From Burkholderiaceae bacterium (lineage in GTDB: Bacteria > Pseudomonadota > Gammaproteobacteria > Burkholderiales > Burkholderiaceae): DNA of 8,075 nucleotides. Shown here in pieces: positions 1 through 6,215 of the stretch. A program made the position numbers and the translations under genes. Each line of letters starts with the position of its first letter. Position 1 is the first letter of the stretch. The notes beneath the pieces are model-generated. The model saw only the letters and a program-made list of their open reading frames with translations, ran no database searches and was not told the DNA's origin. Location of the stretch: contig JAKONL010000360.1 in NCBI GenBank assembly GCA_022701965.1, positions 1-8,075 on the forward strand, written 5' to 3'.

Positions 1-376
1 CGAGCGCGGCCGAGATGCTGGTCGACGAGTGCGCGGTACCGAAGGTGTCGTACTCGCTCTCGGTGCGCTGGGGAAAGCCCGACATGCCGCCGAGCTGGCG
101 CTGCGTCGGCATGCGCTCGCGGCGCCCGGTCAGGATCTTGTGGGGATAGGTCTGGTGGCCCACGTCCCACACCAGCCGGTCGTGCGGCGTGTGGAAGACG
201 TGGTGCAGCGCGACGGTGAGCTCGACCGTGCCGAGGTTCGAGCTCAGGTGGCCGCCGGTGCGCGAGACGTTGTCGAGCACGCAGGCACGCACCTCGTCGG
301 CCAGCTGCCGTAGCTGCGCGCGGTCGTACTGGCGCAGTACCGACGGGTCTTTGATCGTGGGAAGCAATGGGGCCAT
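1..376 (-). CDS. dxs: 1-deoxy-D-xylulose-5-phosphate synthase, N-terminal part (runs off the left edge)
   Basis: This is the N-terminal 125 residues of DXS, the thiamine-diphosphate enzyme that condenses pyruvate with glyceraldehyde 3-phosphate in the first step of the cytoplasmic MEP isoprenoid pathway. The visible part holds family hallmarks: [18 protein letters not shown] (about residues 41-58, with the conserved His43), [17 protein letters not shown] (70-86) and [14 protein letters not shown] (112-125, with His116). The full enzyme is about 620-640 residues, so roughly four fifths lies outside the window. The ATG at 376 is chosen because the conserved start of the family follows directly and an AGGA lies a few bases upstream. 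The gene follows ispA by 34 nt without a terminator, so it is probably the last or a late gene of an xseB-ispA-dxs operon. The call is secure; only the C-terminal part is unseen. Confidence 0.97.
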   Translation of the reverse strand, partial: MAPLLPTIKDPSVLRQYDRAQLRQLADEVRACVLDNVSRTGGHLSSNLGTVELTVALHHVFHTPHDRLVWDVGHQTYPHKILTGRRERMPTQRQLGGMSGFPQRTESEYDTFGTAHSSTSISAAL

Positions 377-410
377 GGGGTCCTGGGTTCTCTTCTTCTT
401 GGCGATCGTC

Positions 411-1325
411 TCAGCGATCGCGCTCGACGACCATGCGTGCCAGCGCGCGCAGCGCGGCGATGTCGGGCAAACCGCTGCGCTCGAGCGCGGCGAGCGCCTG
501 CGCGAGCAGCGCCTGCGTCTCTTCTCGCGCACCCGCGAGTCCGAGCAGCGACACGTAGGTCGGCTTGTCGGCCGCGGCATCCTTGCCGGCGGTCTTGCCG
601 AGCGTGTGCGAATCGGCGGTGACGTCGAGGATGTCGTCCACCACCTGGAAAGCCAGTCCGAGCGCGGCGCCGTAGCCGCGCAGCGCATCGAGCGCACCCG
701 GCGCGACGCCGGTGCCGCAGGCCGCGCCCATCTCGACGCTGCCCTGCAGCAGCGCGCCGGTCTTCAGGCGGTGCATCTCGCGCAGCTGCGCCTCGCCGAG
801 GACGACGCCGACGCTGGCCAGGTCGATGGCCTGGCCGCCGGCCATGCCCTGGCTGCCCGCGGCACGCGCGAGCAGGCGGCACAACGTGGCCTGCACCACG
901 GCCGGAACCACGTCGTCGTCGGGCGTGAGCAGCTCGAAGGCCAGCGCCTGGAGGGCGTCGCCGGCGAGCAGCGCGTCGGCCTCGCCGAAGGCCACGTGCA
1001 CGGTCGGCTTGCCGCGTCGCAGCACGTCGTTGTCCATGCAGGGAAGATCGTCGTGCACCAGCGAATAGGCGTGGATCAGCTCCACCGCGCAGGCGGCCCG
1101 CAGGGCGGCTTCGTCGTTGCCGCCGACCGCCTCGCACGCGGCGAGCACGAGCAGGGGGCGCAGGCGCTTGCCGCCGTCGAGCACCGCATAGCGCATCGCG
1201 TCGCCGAGCTTTTCCGGCGAGTCGTTGCCGACCCAGCGCGACAGCGCCGACTCGACATGCGCGAGATGCGGCTCGGTCCAGCCGGCCAGGCGTGCGGCGT
1301 CCCAGTCCGCGGACCGCGTCGTCAT
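411..1325 (-). CDS. ispA: Farnesyl diphosphate synthase (short-chain polyprenyl synthase)
   Basis: A 304-residue trans-prenyltransferase that adds isopentenyl diphosphate to dimethylallyl and geranyl diphosphate to give farnesyl diphosphate. This is the cytoplasmic precursor of undecaprenyl carriers, quinone side chains and haem O. Seen in the sequence: GGKRLRP (51-57, diphosphate binding); the first Asp-rich motif DDLPCMD (Asp92, Asp93, Asp98) with the two-residue insertion typical of bacterial FPP synthases; and the second Asp-rich motif DDILD (Asp230, 231, 234). The residues before the first motif (AYSLVHDD) match E. coli IspA, which favours farnesyl over longer products. The ATG at 1325 overlaps the xseB stop as ATGA, which decides the start over a GTG four codons upstream at 1337. 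Co-location with dxs supports the assignment. Octaprenyl or geranylgeranyl synthase is less likely given the context and motif. Confidence 0.95.
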   Translation of the reverse strand: MTTRSADWDAARLAGWTEPHLAHVESALSRWVGNDSPEKLGDAMRYAVLDGGKRLRPLLVLAACEAVGGNDEAALRAACAVELIHAYSLVHDDLPCMDNDVLRRGKPTVHVAFGEADALLAGDALQALAFELLTPDDDVVPAVVQATLCRLLARAAGSQGMAGGQAIDLASVGVVLGEAQLREMHRLKTGALLQGSVEMGAACGTGVAPGALDALRGYGAALGLAFQVVDDILDVTADSHTLGKTAGKDAAADKPTYVSLLGLAGAREETQALLAQALAALERSGLPDIAALRALARMVVERDR

Positions 1326-1621
1326 TCGGCCGACCACGACTTCAGCGTGCCGGCGTCGAGCACCTTGATCTGGTCCTCGACGGCCTGGAGCCGGTCGCGG
1401 CAGAACGCGAGCAGCGTCGCGCCGCGCCGGTAGCTGTCCAGCAGCCGGTCGAGCGGCATCTGGCCGGACTCGAGTTCCGAGACGAGTCTCTCGAGTTCCT
1501 GCAGGCCCGCCTCGTAGCTGACCGGCACGACGCCGTCGTCGGCCTTGTGCGCATCGGCCGTGGAGGGATCGACGGCTGCGGCGGTGGTGTCGGTCGGACT
1601 TTGGGAAAGTGCCTTGGGCAT
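1322..1621 (-). CDS. xseB: Exodeoxyribonuclease VII small subunit
   Basis: Small subunit of exonuclease VII, which with the large subunit XseA degrades single-stranded DNA in both directions during repair. The conserved core starts at about residue 36 of this 99-residue version: [19 protein letters not shown], then [17 protein letters not shown], then [16 protein letters not shown], ending LKSWSAE. These two amphipathic helices fit the Pfam XseB fold. The first 35 residues are a low-complexity Ala/Thr/Asp-rich extension, common in Burkholderiales. The start is uncertain. ATG 1621 (MPKA...) resembles relatives as I recall them and lies downstream of a possible -10 element at 1665-1670. ATG 1666 would add 15 residues. 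Neither has a good Shine-Dalgarno sequence. An open frame continues to 1819, but it crosses the promoter region and the next gene. The stop overlaps the ispA start as ATGA, giving translational coupling. Confidence 0.9.
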   Translation of the reverse strand: MPKALSQSPTDTTAAAVDPSTADAHKADDGVVPVSYEAGLQELERLVSELESGQMPLDRLLDSYRRGATLLAFCRDRLQAVEDQIKVLDAGTLKSWSAE

Positions 1622-1664
1622 GCGTGGGAGCGGCTGAACCGTGGAGCTGGATTGAATCGCGGTC

Positions 1665-1670
1665 ATTTTA
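1665..1670 (-). promoter_or_regulatory. Possible -10 element for the xseB-ispA-dxs operon
   Basis: TAAAAT on the minus strand is close to the TATAAT consensus and sits in an otherwise GC-rich stretch. Transcription would begin near 1658 and give a leader of about 35-40 nt to the ATG at 1621. The hexamer overlaps the alternative ATG at 1666, so if this is the promoter the longer xseB start cannot be used from it. No convincing -35 hexamer lies 16-18 nt upstream. Tentative. Confidence 0.3.
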
Positions 1671-1699
1671 GGTCGACGAGAGGGTTCGGACCCCGCGGG

Positions 1700-1705
1700 T
1701 ACAAT
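1700..1705 (+). promoter_or_regulatory. Possible -10 element for the Rieske oxygenase operon
   Basis: TACAAT, preceded by GGG, stands out in the divergent intergenic region and matches the sigma-70 -10 consensus at 5 of 6 positions. Initiation would fall near 1711-1713, giving a leader of about 105 nt before the ATG at 1818. A good -35 box is not visible at the usual spacing, so the promoter may be weak or activator-dependent. Tentative. Confidence 0.35.
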
Positions 1706-1817
1706 CCCACCCTTCGCCCGAGCCGGCGCCCGCCGGCCTCGCACACCGGGCCCTCCTCTCTCGGACGGCGCCTTCCTTCCCTTCTTTCTCCCTGTGGGGA
1801 GCTTGGTCAGGTCACCC
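1706..1817 (+). promoter_or_regulatory. Pyrimidine-rich 5' leader of the Rieske oxygenase gene
   Basis: This stretch lies between the putative -10 and the ATG. It contains an inverted repeat, GCCGGC at 1722-1727 and 1732-1737 (4-nt loop). A strongly C/T-biased tract follows from about 1750 to 1793, then a short hairpin, CTCCC (1788-1792) pairing with GGGAG (1797-1801). AGGT at 1809-1812 is the probable Shine-Dalgarno sequence. No known riboswitch or attenuator class is recognised. Confidence 0.25.
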
Positions 1818-2966
1818 ATGTCTGATTTAAGTCTTCAGCTGCAGCAGGCCCAGAGCCAACTTCCGGTTTCCGCGTACTTCGACGAGGCGCTCTACGCCCG
1901 CGAGCTGCAGACGCTCTTCGCCAAAGGTCCCCGCTACGTCGGCCACCGGCTGGCGGTGCCCGAACAGGGCATGTTCCACACCCTGCCGCAGGAGCAGCAG
2001 GGTCGCGCGCTGGTGCACACGCCCAAGGGCGTCGAGCTGATCTCCAACGTCTGCCGCCATCGCCAGGCCGTGATCCTGCAGGGCCGCGGCACGCTCGATG
2101 CGCAGAACGGCGGCAACATCGTCTGCCCGCTGCATCGCTGGACCTACGCGGCCTCCGATCCGCGCACCACCGGCACGCTGATCGGCGCGCCGCACTTCGA
2201 CAAGGACCCGTGCCTGAGCCTGCACAACTATCCGCTGGAGGAGTGGAACGGCCTGCTGTTCGAGCGCAGCCGCGACGCGTCCGCGCCGGCCGGACGCAGC
2301 GTCGCTTCCGACCTGGCGGGCCTCGGTCCGCGCGCCGACCTCGACTTCGCCGGCTACACGCTGGACCGCGTCGAGCTGCACGAGTGCAACTACAACTGGA
2401 AGACCTTCATCGAGGTCTACCTGGAGGACTATCACGTCGGCCCGTTCCACCCCGGACTGGGCAGCTTCGTGACCTGCGACGACCTGCGCTGGGAATTCGG
2501 CCGCCATTTCTCGGTCCAGACGGTCGGCGTCGCCAACCGGCTCGGCCGCGCGGGCAGCCCGATCTACCAGAAGTGGCAGGAGCAGCTGCTCAAGTACCGC
2601 GACGGCCGGCCGCCGAAGTACGGCGCGATCTGGCTGACCTGCTATCCGCACGTGATGGTGGAGTGGTATCCGCACGTGCTCACGGTATCGACGCTGCATC
2701 CGGTCGGGCCGCAGAAGACGCTCAACATGGTGGAGTTCTTCTATCCCGAGGAGATCGTCGCCTTCGAGCGCGAGTTCGTCGAGGCCCAGCAGGCAGCCTA
2801 TATGGAGACCTGCGTGGAAGACGACGAGATCGCCGAGCGCATGGACGCCGGCCGGCGCGCCCTGATGCTGCGCGGCGACAACGAGACCGGCCCGTACCAG
2901 AGCCCGATGGAGGACGGCATGCAGCACTTCCACGAGTGGTACAGGCGCGAACTCACGCCCGCCTGA
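1818..2966 (+). CDS. Rieske-type non-haem iron oxygenase, alpha (catalytic) subunit
   Basis: A 382-residue cytoplasmic member of the aromatic-ring-hydroxylating dioxygenase alpha-subunit family. The N-terminal Rieske domain binds a [2Fe-2S] cluster through Cys79-Arg-His81 and Cys103-Pro-Leu-His106. The C-terminal SRPBCC domain carries the mononuclear iron site: NWKTFIE (193-199), then [10 protein letters not shown] with His206 and His211, and a likely third ligand Asp335 or Asp336 in [11 protein letters not shown]. The residue three before His206, which relays electrons between the centres, is Glu203 rather than the usual Asp. Known Glu-type enzymes include carnitine oxygenase CntA and glycine-betaine oxygenase GbcA. 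No beta subunit, ferredoxin or reductase lies nearby, so it must borrow a redox partner. ATG 1818 is preferred over GTG 1794 because AGGT lies just upstream and the GTG has no ribosome site. A DMT permease starts 2 nt downstream. The substrate is unknown. Confidence 0.9.
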   Translation: MSDLSLQLQQAQSQLPVSAYFDEALYARELQTLFAKGPRYVGHRLAVPEQGMFHTLPQEQQGRALVHTPKGVELISNVCRHRQAVILQGRGTLDAQNGGNIVCPLHRWTYAASDPRTTGTLIGAPHFDKDPCLSLHNYPLEEWNGLLFERSRDASAPAGRSVASDLAGLGPRADLDFAGYTLDRVELHECNYNWKTFIEVYLEDYHVGPFHPGLGSFVTCDDLRWEFGRHFSVQTVGVANRLGRAGSPIYQKWQEQLLKYRDGRPPKYGAIWLTCYPHVMVEWYPHVLTVSTLHPVGPQKTLNMVEFFYPEEIVAFEREFVEAQQAAYMETCVEDDEIAERMDAGRRALMLRGDNETGPYQSPMEDGMQHFHEWYRRELTPA

Positions 2967-2968
2967 AC

Positions 2969-3934
2969 ATGCAGGCCCTGTGGATGGTGCTGGGCGCCCT
3001 GCTCTTCGCGACGATGGGCGTGTGCGTGAAGATCGCCTCGGACTGGTTCTCCAGTGCGGAGCTGGTCCTCTACCGGGGCCTGATCGGCGTCGTCTTCCTG
3101 TGGCTGCTCGCCCGCTCGCGCGGGGTGGCGCTGGCCACGCGCTATCCGGGCATGCATGCATGGCGCAGCACGATCGGCGTGCTGTCGCTGGGCGCATGGT
3201 TCTATGCGATCGCCCACCTGCCACTGGCCAGCGCGATGACGCTGAACTACATGAGCAGCATCTGGATCGCGGCCTTCCTGGTCGGCGGTGCGCTGATCGC
3301 CTGGGTGCCGGTGCCCGGACGCGACGGCCGCATCGAGCGGCCGCCGTTCCAGGGTGCGCTGGCGTCGACGGTGGTGGCGGGGTTCGTCGGCGTGATCCTG
3401 ATCCTCAAGCCGGACGTGGGCGGCCTGCGCGCGAACGGCGCCGGCGCAGCGTCTCCCGGCCAGGGCTTCGCTGGTATGGTGGGGCTGCTCTCGGGCATCG
3501 GCGCCGCCCTGGCCTACATGCAGGTCGTGGCGCTGTCCAAGCTCGGCGAACCGGAAGCGCGCACGGTGTTCTATTTCGCGGTCGGCTCGGCCATCGCCGG
3601 CGGCGTCGCCACCGTCTTCACCGGCTTCACGCCGCTCGCCGAATGGACCTGGCAGCACGCGCTCTGGCTGCTTCCGGTCGGCGTGCTGGCCGCGCTGGGC
3701 CAGCTCTGCATGACGCGCGCCTATGCCACGGCCCGGACGCCGGGCGGCACCCTGCTGGTGGCGAACCTCCAGTATTCGGGCATCATCTTCGCGGCGTTCT
3801 TCGGTGCCGTGCTGTTCGGCGACCGCATCGACGCCGGTGGCTGGACGGGCATGGGACTGATCATCGCGAGCGGTGTCGCCGCGACCTTCCTGCGCCAGCG
3901 CTCGCTGCCGAAGGCGCCGGCGGAGGAGCACTGA
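2969..3934 (+). CDS. EamA-domain DMT-superfamily permease
   Basis: A 321-residue inner-membrane protein with about ten hydrophobic segments arranged as two EamA repeats. The first repeat covers roughly residues 3-150, starting ALWMVLGALLFATMGVCVK and ending VILILKPDVGG. The second covers roughly 168-308, with GLLSGIGAALAYMQVVALSK, GQLCMTRAYATA and VLFGDRID, typical of drug/metabolite transporters. A charged loop (114-128) separates segments 4 and 5, and a Gly/Ala-rich linker (151-168) separates the halves. Family members move amino acids, nucleoside derivatives, S-adenosylmethionine or organic acids in either direction; the sequence does not say which. The ATG lies 2 nt after the Rieske oxygenase stop (TGA-AC-ATG), so translation is probably coupled, and the permease may carry the oxygenase's substrate or product. 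That link is inference. Confidence 0.9.
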   Translation: MQALWMVLGALLFATMGVCVKIASDWFSSAELVLYRGLIGVVFLWLLARSRGVALATRYPGMHAWRSTIGVLSLGAWFYAIAHLPLASAMTLNYMSSIWIAAFLVGGALIAWVPVPGRDGRIERPPFQGALASTVVAGFVGVILILKPDVGGLRANGAGAASPGQGFAGMVGLLSGIGAALAYMQVVALSKLGEPEARTVFYFAVGSAIAGGVATVFTGFTPLAEWTWQHALWLLPVGVLAALGQLCMTRAYATARTPGGTLLVANLQYSGIIFAAFFGAVLFGDRIDAGGWTGMGLIIASGVAATFLRQRSLPKAPAEEH

Positions 3935-3980
3935 CCCGGGACGCACCGATCGCCGAACGACAGGCCAGAAAGGAACACGC

Positions 3981-4886
3981 ATGTACACCACCTTGATCTC
4001 CGCCGAAGAACTGATCGCACTCAGGGCGCAAGGCAGCCCGGCCATGGTCTTCGACTGCACCTTCGACCTCATGCAGCCGAGTGCGGGCCAGGCGCAGTAC
4101 GCCGCCGCGCACATCCCCGGCGCCGTCCATGCCAGCCTCGAGACCGACCTCAGCGCGCGGCATGGTGCGCCCGGCAAGCATGGCGTCCTGGTCGCGCACG
4201 ACGAAGGCCTGCCCGCATCGGACGGCCGACACCCGCTGCCGAGCCGCGAGAAGTTCGCGGAGTGGCTCTCGAGCGTGGGCTTCCGCAACGACATGCAGGC
4301 CGTCGTCTACGACCGCAACGGCATGAACTTCTGCGGCCGGCTCTGGTGGATGCTCAAGTGGATGGGCCACGATGCCGTCGCGGTACTCGACGGTGGACTG
4401 CAGGCGTGGCAGGCTGCCGGCGGCGGCGTCACCGGTGACGATGAGCCGGGGCATTTCCAGTCGAACTTCGTGATCGGCGAGCCGCTGACCCGCCTTGTCG
4501 GAACCCAGGACGTCGCACGGCGCCTCGGCGATCCGGACCAGACGATCGTGGATGCCCGGGCAGGGGCGCGCTATCGTGGCGAAGTCGAGCCACTCGATCC
4601 GATCGCCGGCCACATACCGGGTGCCTTGAACCGGCCATTTGGCGAGAACCTGGGGCCGGACGGGAAATTCAAGCCGGCCGCACAGCTGCGCCGTGAGTTC
4701 GAATCGCTTCTGGGACACCGTGATCCGTCGTCGGTCGTCCACCAGTGCGGAAGCGGCGTGAGCGCCGTGCCCAACCTGCTGGCCATGCAGGTCGCCGGCT
4801 TCGCACCCACGTCGCTCTACGCCGGAAGCTGGAGCGCCTGGAGCAATACGCCGGGACTGCCCGCGCGCCAGGGCGCCGAGCCCTGA
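3981..4886 (+). CDS. sseA: 3-mercaptopyruvate sulfurtransferase (two-domain rhodanese)
   Basis: A 301-residue tandem rhodanese that transfers sulfur from 3-mercaptopyruvate (or thiosulfate, less well) to thiol or cyanide acceptors. The N-terminal, catalytically inactive rhodanese domain spans about residues 4-145 (VFDCTFDL, AAHIPGAVH, VVYDRNG, LDGGLQAW). The active domain spans about 172-295 (IVDARAGARYRG, GHIPGALNRPF, then the catalytic loop). The nucleophile is Cys256 in CGSGVSA. This Ser/Gly-containing loop marks mercaptopyruvate sulfurtransferases (E. coli SseA has CGSGVTA), whereas thiosulfate rhodaneses carry CRKGVT. The usual C-terminal GSWSEW appears as GSWSAW (282-287). The length is normal for the family. 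The ATG at 3981 has AAGGA six bases upstream. It lies 46 nt after the permease with no terminator between, so it is probably the third gene of that operon, and is convergent with the next gene. Confidence 0.93.
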   Translation: MYTTLISAEELIALRAQGSPAMVFDCTFDLMQPSAGQAQYAAAHIPGAVHASLETDLSARHGAPGKHGVLVAHDEGLPASDGRHPLPSREKFAEWLSSVGFRNDMQAVVYDRNGMNFCGRLWWMLKWMGHDAVAVLDGGLQAWQAAGGGVTGDDEPGHFQSNFVIGEPLTRLVGTQDVARRLGDPDQTIVDARAGARYRGEVEPLDPIAGHIPGALNRPFGENLGPDGKFKPAAQLRREFESLLGHRDPSSVVHQCGSGVSAVPNLLAMQVAGFAPTSLYAGSWSAWSNTPGLPARQGAEP

Positions 4887-4902
4887 GGCCTGGGCAGGTT
4901 CT

Positions 4903-5124
4903 TCAGTCGGGCGCCTGCACCACGCGTCCGATCTCTTCGTCCGCGGGCACGTTATCGGCATCGAGTTCGCTCGCATCGCTCAGGTCGATGCCGGTCTCCT
5001 CTTCGAGTTCGTCGGGCGCCGAGCTTTCGGGATCATCGTAGCCTTCGGTCGCCAGGCTGTTGTCGGCGTCTTCTATGGCCGAGAGCGTCGCGGTCTTGGG
5101 AGGTGTCGGGACAGCGGATTTCAT
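4903..5124 (-). CDS. Small, highly acidic protein of unknown function, coupled to the ZIP transporter
   Basis: A 73-residue protein that I do not recognise. It contains 21 Asp/Glu against three Lys/Arg, and no Cys, His, Trp or Phe. The acidic run spans residues 18-64 (for example DELEEETGIDLSD). The N-terminus (MKSAVPTPPKTATLS) is short, Pro/Thr-rich and mildly basic, without a hydrophobic segment, so a soluble, probably disordered cytoplasmic protein is expected. Its reality is supported by the only available ATG at 5124, an AGGAAA ribosome site, and an exact ATGA overlap with the stop of the upstream ZIP gene. It ends 16 nt from the convergent sseA stop. An accessory or metal-buffering role beside the transporter is possible, because carboxylates bind divalent metals weakly, but this is guesswork. 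A conserved Burkholderiales hypothetical with unrelated function is equally possible. Confidence 0.7.
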   Translation of the reverse strand: MKSAVPTPPKTATLSAIEDADNSLATEGYDDPESSAPDELEEETGIDLSDASELDADNVPADEEIGRVVQAPD

Positions 5125-6125
5125 ATGGGGTTTCCTGAGGTTGCGCGGACGGCGTCCGGGAGAAATGGAATCCCATGCTGCCCCTCATCGGCCGCGGACG
5201 CAATGCCCGCGAAGCCGGACTGGCGTGGGAATCGGCCTGCGTCCGAGTGCTCGTGGCCGTGCTCGCCGTCATGGTCGTGATCGTGGTCGTGACCGCCATG
5301 CGCGAGCATGCTGACCACGGTGACGAGCGCGATCCCGGCGATCAGCCAGGCGATCTGCGCGGCCGTCTGGCGCGCGGGTAGCTGCTTCTGCAGCTGCGGG
5401 ATCAGGTCGGCCAGCGCGACGTAGACGAAACTGCTGCCCGCGAGCACCAGGAAGTACGGCAGCAGGCCGTGCAACCGGTCCACCAGCCACCAGCCGACCA
5501 CGCCGCCGAGCACGGTCATCGTGCCCGCGAGCGACACCTTGATGAGCGCGACGCGCGAATCCGACGAGGTCTGCCGCAGCACGACCAGGTCGCCGATGTG
5601 ATGGGGCACCTCGTGCGCGAGCACCGCCAGCGCAGCCACCAGCCCCAGGCGGATGTCCGCGATGAACGCGGACGCGATCAGGATCCCGTCGCCGAAGCAG
5701 TGCACGCTGTCGCCGGTGAGCACGGTCCAGCCGCCGATGCGCGGCGGATGGGCATGGTGCGCATGCGCGTGTCCGTGCGCATGTCCGTTCTCGTTGCCGT
5801 GGGTGTGGTCGTGGGCGTCGACGTCGATGTGGTGATGCTCGTGGCCATGGTGCCAGAGCTCGGCCTTGTCGAGCAGGAAGAAGAACACCAGGCCGAACAG
5901 CAGCACCGCGAACAGCCGTGACGGCTCGACGCCGCCTTCGAAGGCCTCGGGCAGCAGGTGCATGAAGGCCGTCGCGAGCAGGGCGCCGGCCGCGAGGCTC
6001 AGCAGATGCTGCGGGTTGACGCCGCCGCTCCCGGTGCGCACGCCCACGCGCATGAGCAGCGCGGCGATCCAGACGCTGCCGGTGCCGGCGGCAAGGGTGG
6101 CGACGATGATGGCCAACAGGTCCAT
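5121..6125 (-). CDS. ZIP-family divalent metal (zinc) transporter with two His-rich segments
   Basis: A 334-residue inner-membrane transporter of the ZIP (Zrt/Irt-like, GufA/ZupT-related) family that brings Zn2+ or a related divalent metal into the cytoplasm. About eight hydrophobic segments are visible. The loop after the third holds 16 His between residues 92 and 126. TM4 carries VHCFGDG (His142, Asp146) and TM5 carries HEVPHHIGD (His171, Glu172, His175, His176), the metal-path signature. TM4 normally reads HN; here Asn is replaced by Cys143. After the last TM (ending near 274) comes a second His-rich run (HGGHDHDHDHDGEHGHEH, 276-293) and a further tail of about 40 residues with no obvious family match. 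The ATG at 6125 follows GAGAAGAG and begins a hydrophobic helix, so an open frame reaching 6161 is ignored: it would run through the terminator. The TGA overlaps the next start. Metal specificity is not provable from sequence. Confidence 0.92.
   Translation of the reverse strand: MDLLAIIVATLAAGTGSVWIAALLMRVGVRTGSGGVNPQHLLSLAAGALLATAFMHLLPEAFEGGVEPSRLFAVLLFGLVFFFLLDKAELWHHGHEHHHIDVDAHDHTHGNENGHAHGHAHAHHAHPPRIGGWTVLTGDSVHCFGDGILIASAFIADIRLGLVAALAVLAHEVPHHIGDLVVLRQTSSDSRVALIKVSLAGTMTVLGGVVGWWLVDRLHGLLPYFLVLAGSSFVYVALADLIPQLQKQLPARQTAAQIAWLIAGIALVTVVSMLAHGGHDHDHDHDGEHGHEHSDAGRFPRQSGFAGIASAADEGQHGIPFLPDAVRATSGNPI
5131..5136 (-). promoter_or_regulatory. Ribosome binding site of the acidic small ORF
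   Basis: AGGAAA on the minus strand. Its AGGA core lies eight bases before the ATG at 5124 and is embedded in the last codons of the ZIP gene. It supports independent or re-initiating translation of the small ORF and so its status as a gene. Confidence 0.6.
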
Positions 6126-6139
6126 GAATACTCTTCTCT

Positions 6140-6173
6140 GACAAAAAACAAAGCCGTCCATCGGACGGCTTTC
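6140..6173 (-). terminator. Rho-independent terminator after the dienelactone hydrolase gene
   Basis: A perfect 10-bp inverted repeat, AAAGCCGTCC (6150-6159) and GGACGGCTTT (6163-6172), surrounds a 3-nt loop. Read on the minus strand, the stem is followed by TTTGTTTTTTGT, a good U-tract. On the plus strand it is followed by CGGGGGG, so it works in one direction only. It lies about 43 nt past the stop of the hydrolase gene and its U-tract ends about 15 nt before the ZIP start codon. Confidence 0.88.
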
Positions 6174-6215
6174 GGGGGGAAAGCGACTGGATGCCGCTGA
6201 CCGTATCGGACTGCG

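Noticed and set aside
189..1433. A 414-codon plus-strand frame opposite dxs, ispA and xseB.
   Set aside because: Low-complexity Arg/Ala/Gln/His-rich product that crosses three real genes; no domain and no start context. A high-GC artefact.
1722..1737. GC-rich inverted repeat considered as a terminator for upstream plus-strand transcription.
   Set aside because: No T-run follows and no plus-strand gene lies upstream of it, so it is at most leader structure.
1827..3224. A long open frame (about 465 codons) on the minus strand opposite the Rieske oxygenase and the start of the permease.
   Set aside because: It is the antisense shadow of GC-rich coding sequence. The product is Arg/Ala/His-rich with no recognisable domain, while the plus-strand frames have complete catalytic and membrane motifs.
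2798..4294. A 498-codon minus-strand frame opposite the permease and sseA.
   Set aside because: Its composition (Arg, His, Gln, Ala) is that of an antisense frame and it spans two genes with clear families on the other strand.
4887..4902. Possible bidirectional terminator between the convergent sseA and acidic small ORF.
   Set aside because: The 16-nt gap has no inverted repeat or T-tract; termination must occur elsewhere or be Rho-dependent.
3861..4976. A 371-codon minus-strand frame antisense to sseA.
   Set aside because: sseA has both rhodanese domains and the Cys256 loop on the plus strand; the antisense product has no recognisable motif.
5740..5850. Short alternating GCATG/CGTGG DNA repeats that might suggest a tandem repeat or regulatory array.
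   Set aside because: They are explained by the histidine-rich stretch of the ZIP protein (residues 92-126); the units are irregular and in frame with the gene.
5469..5921. A 150-codon plus-strand frame with a Val/Met/Arg repeat opposite the His-rich loop of the ZIP gene.
   Set aside because: The apparent repeat is the complement of His/Ala/Gly codons (CAT/CAC) in the transporter loop, not an independent protein.
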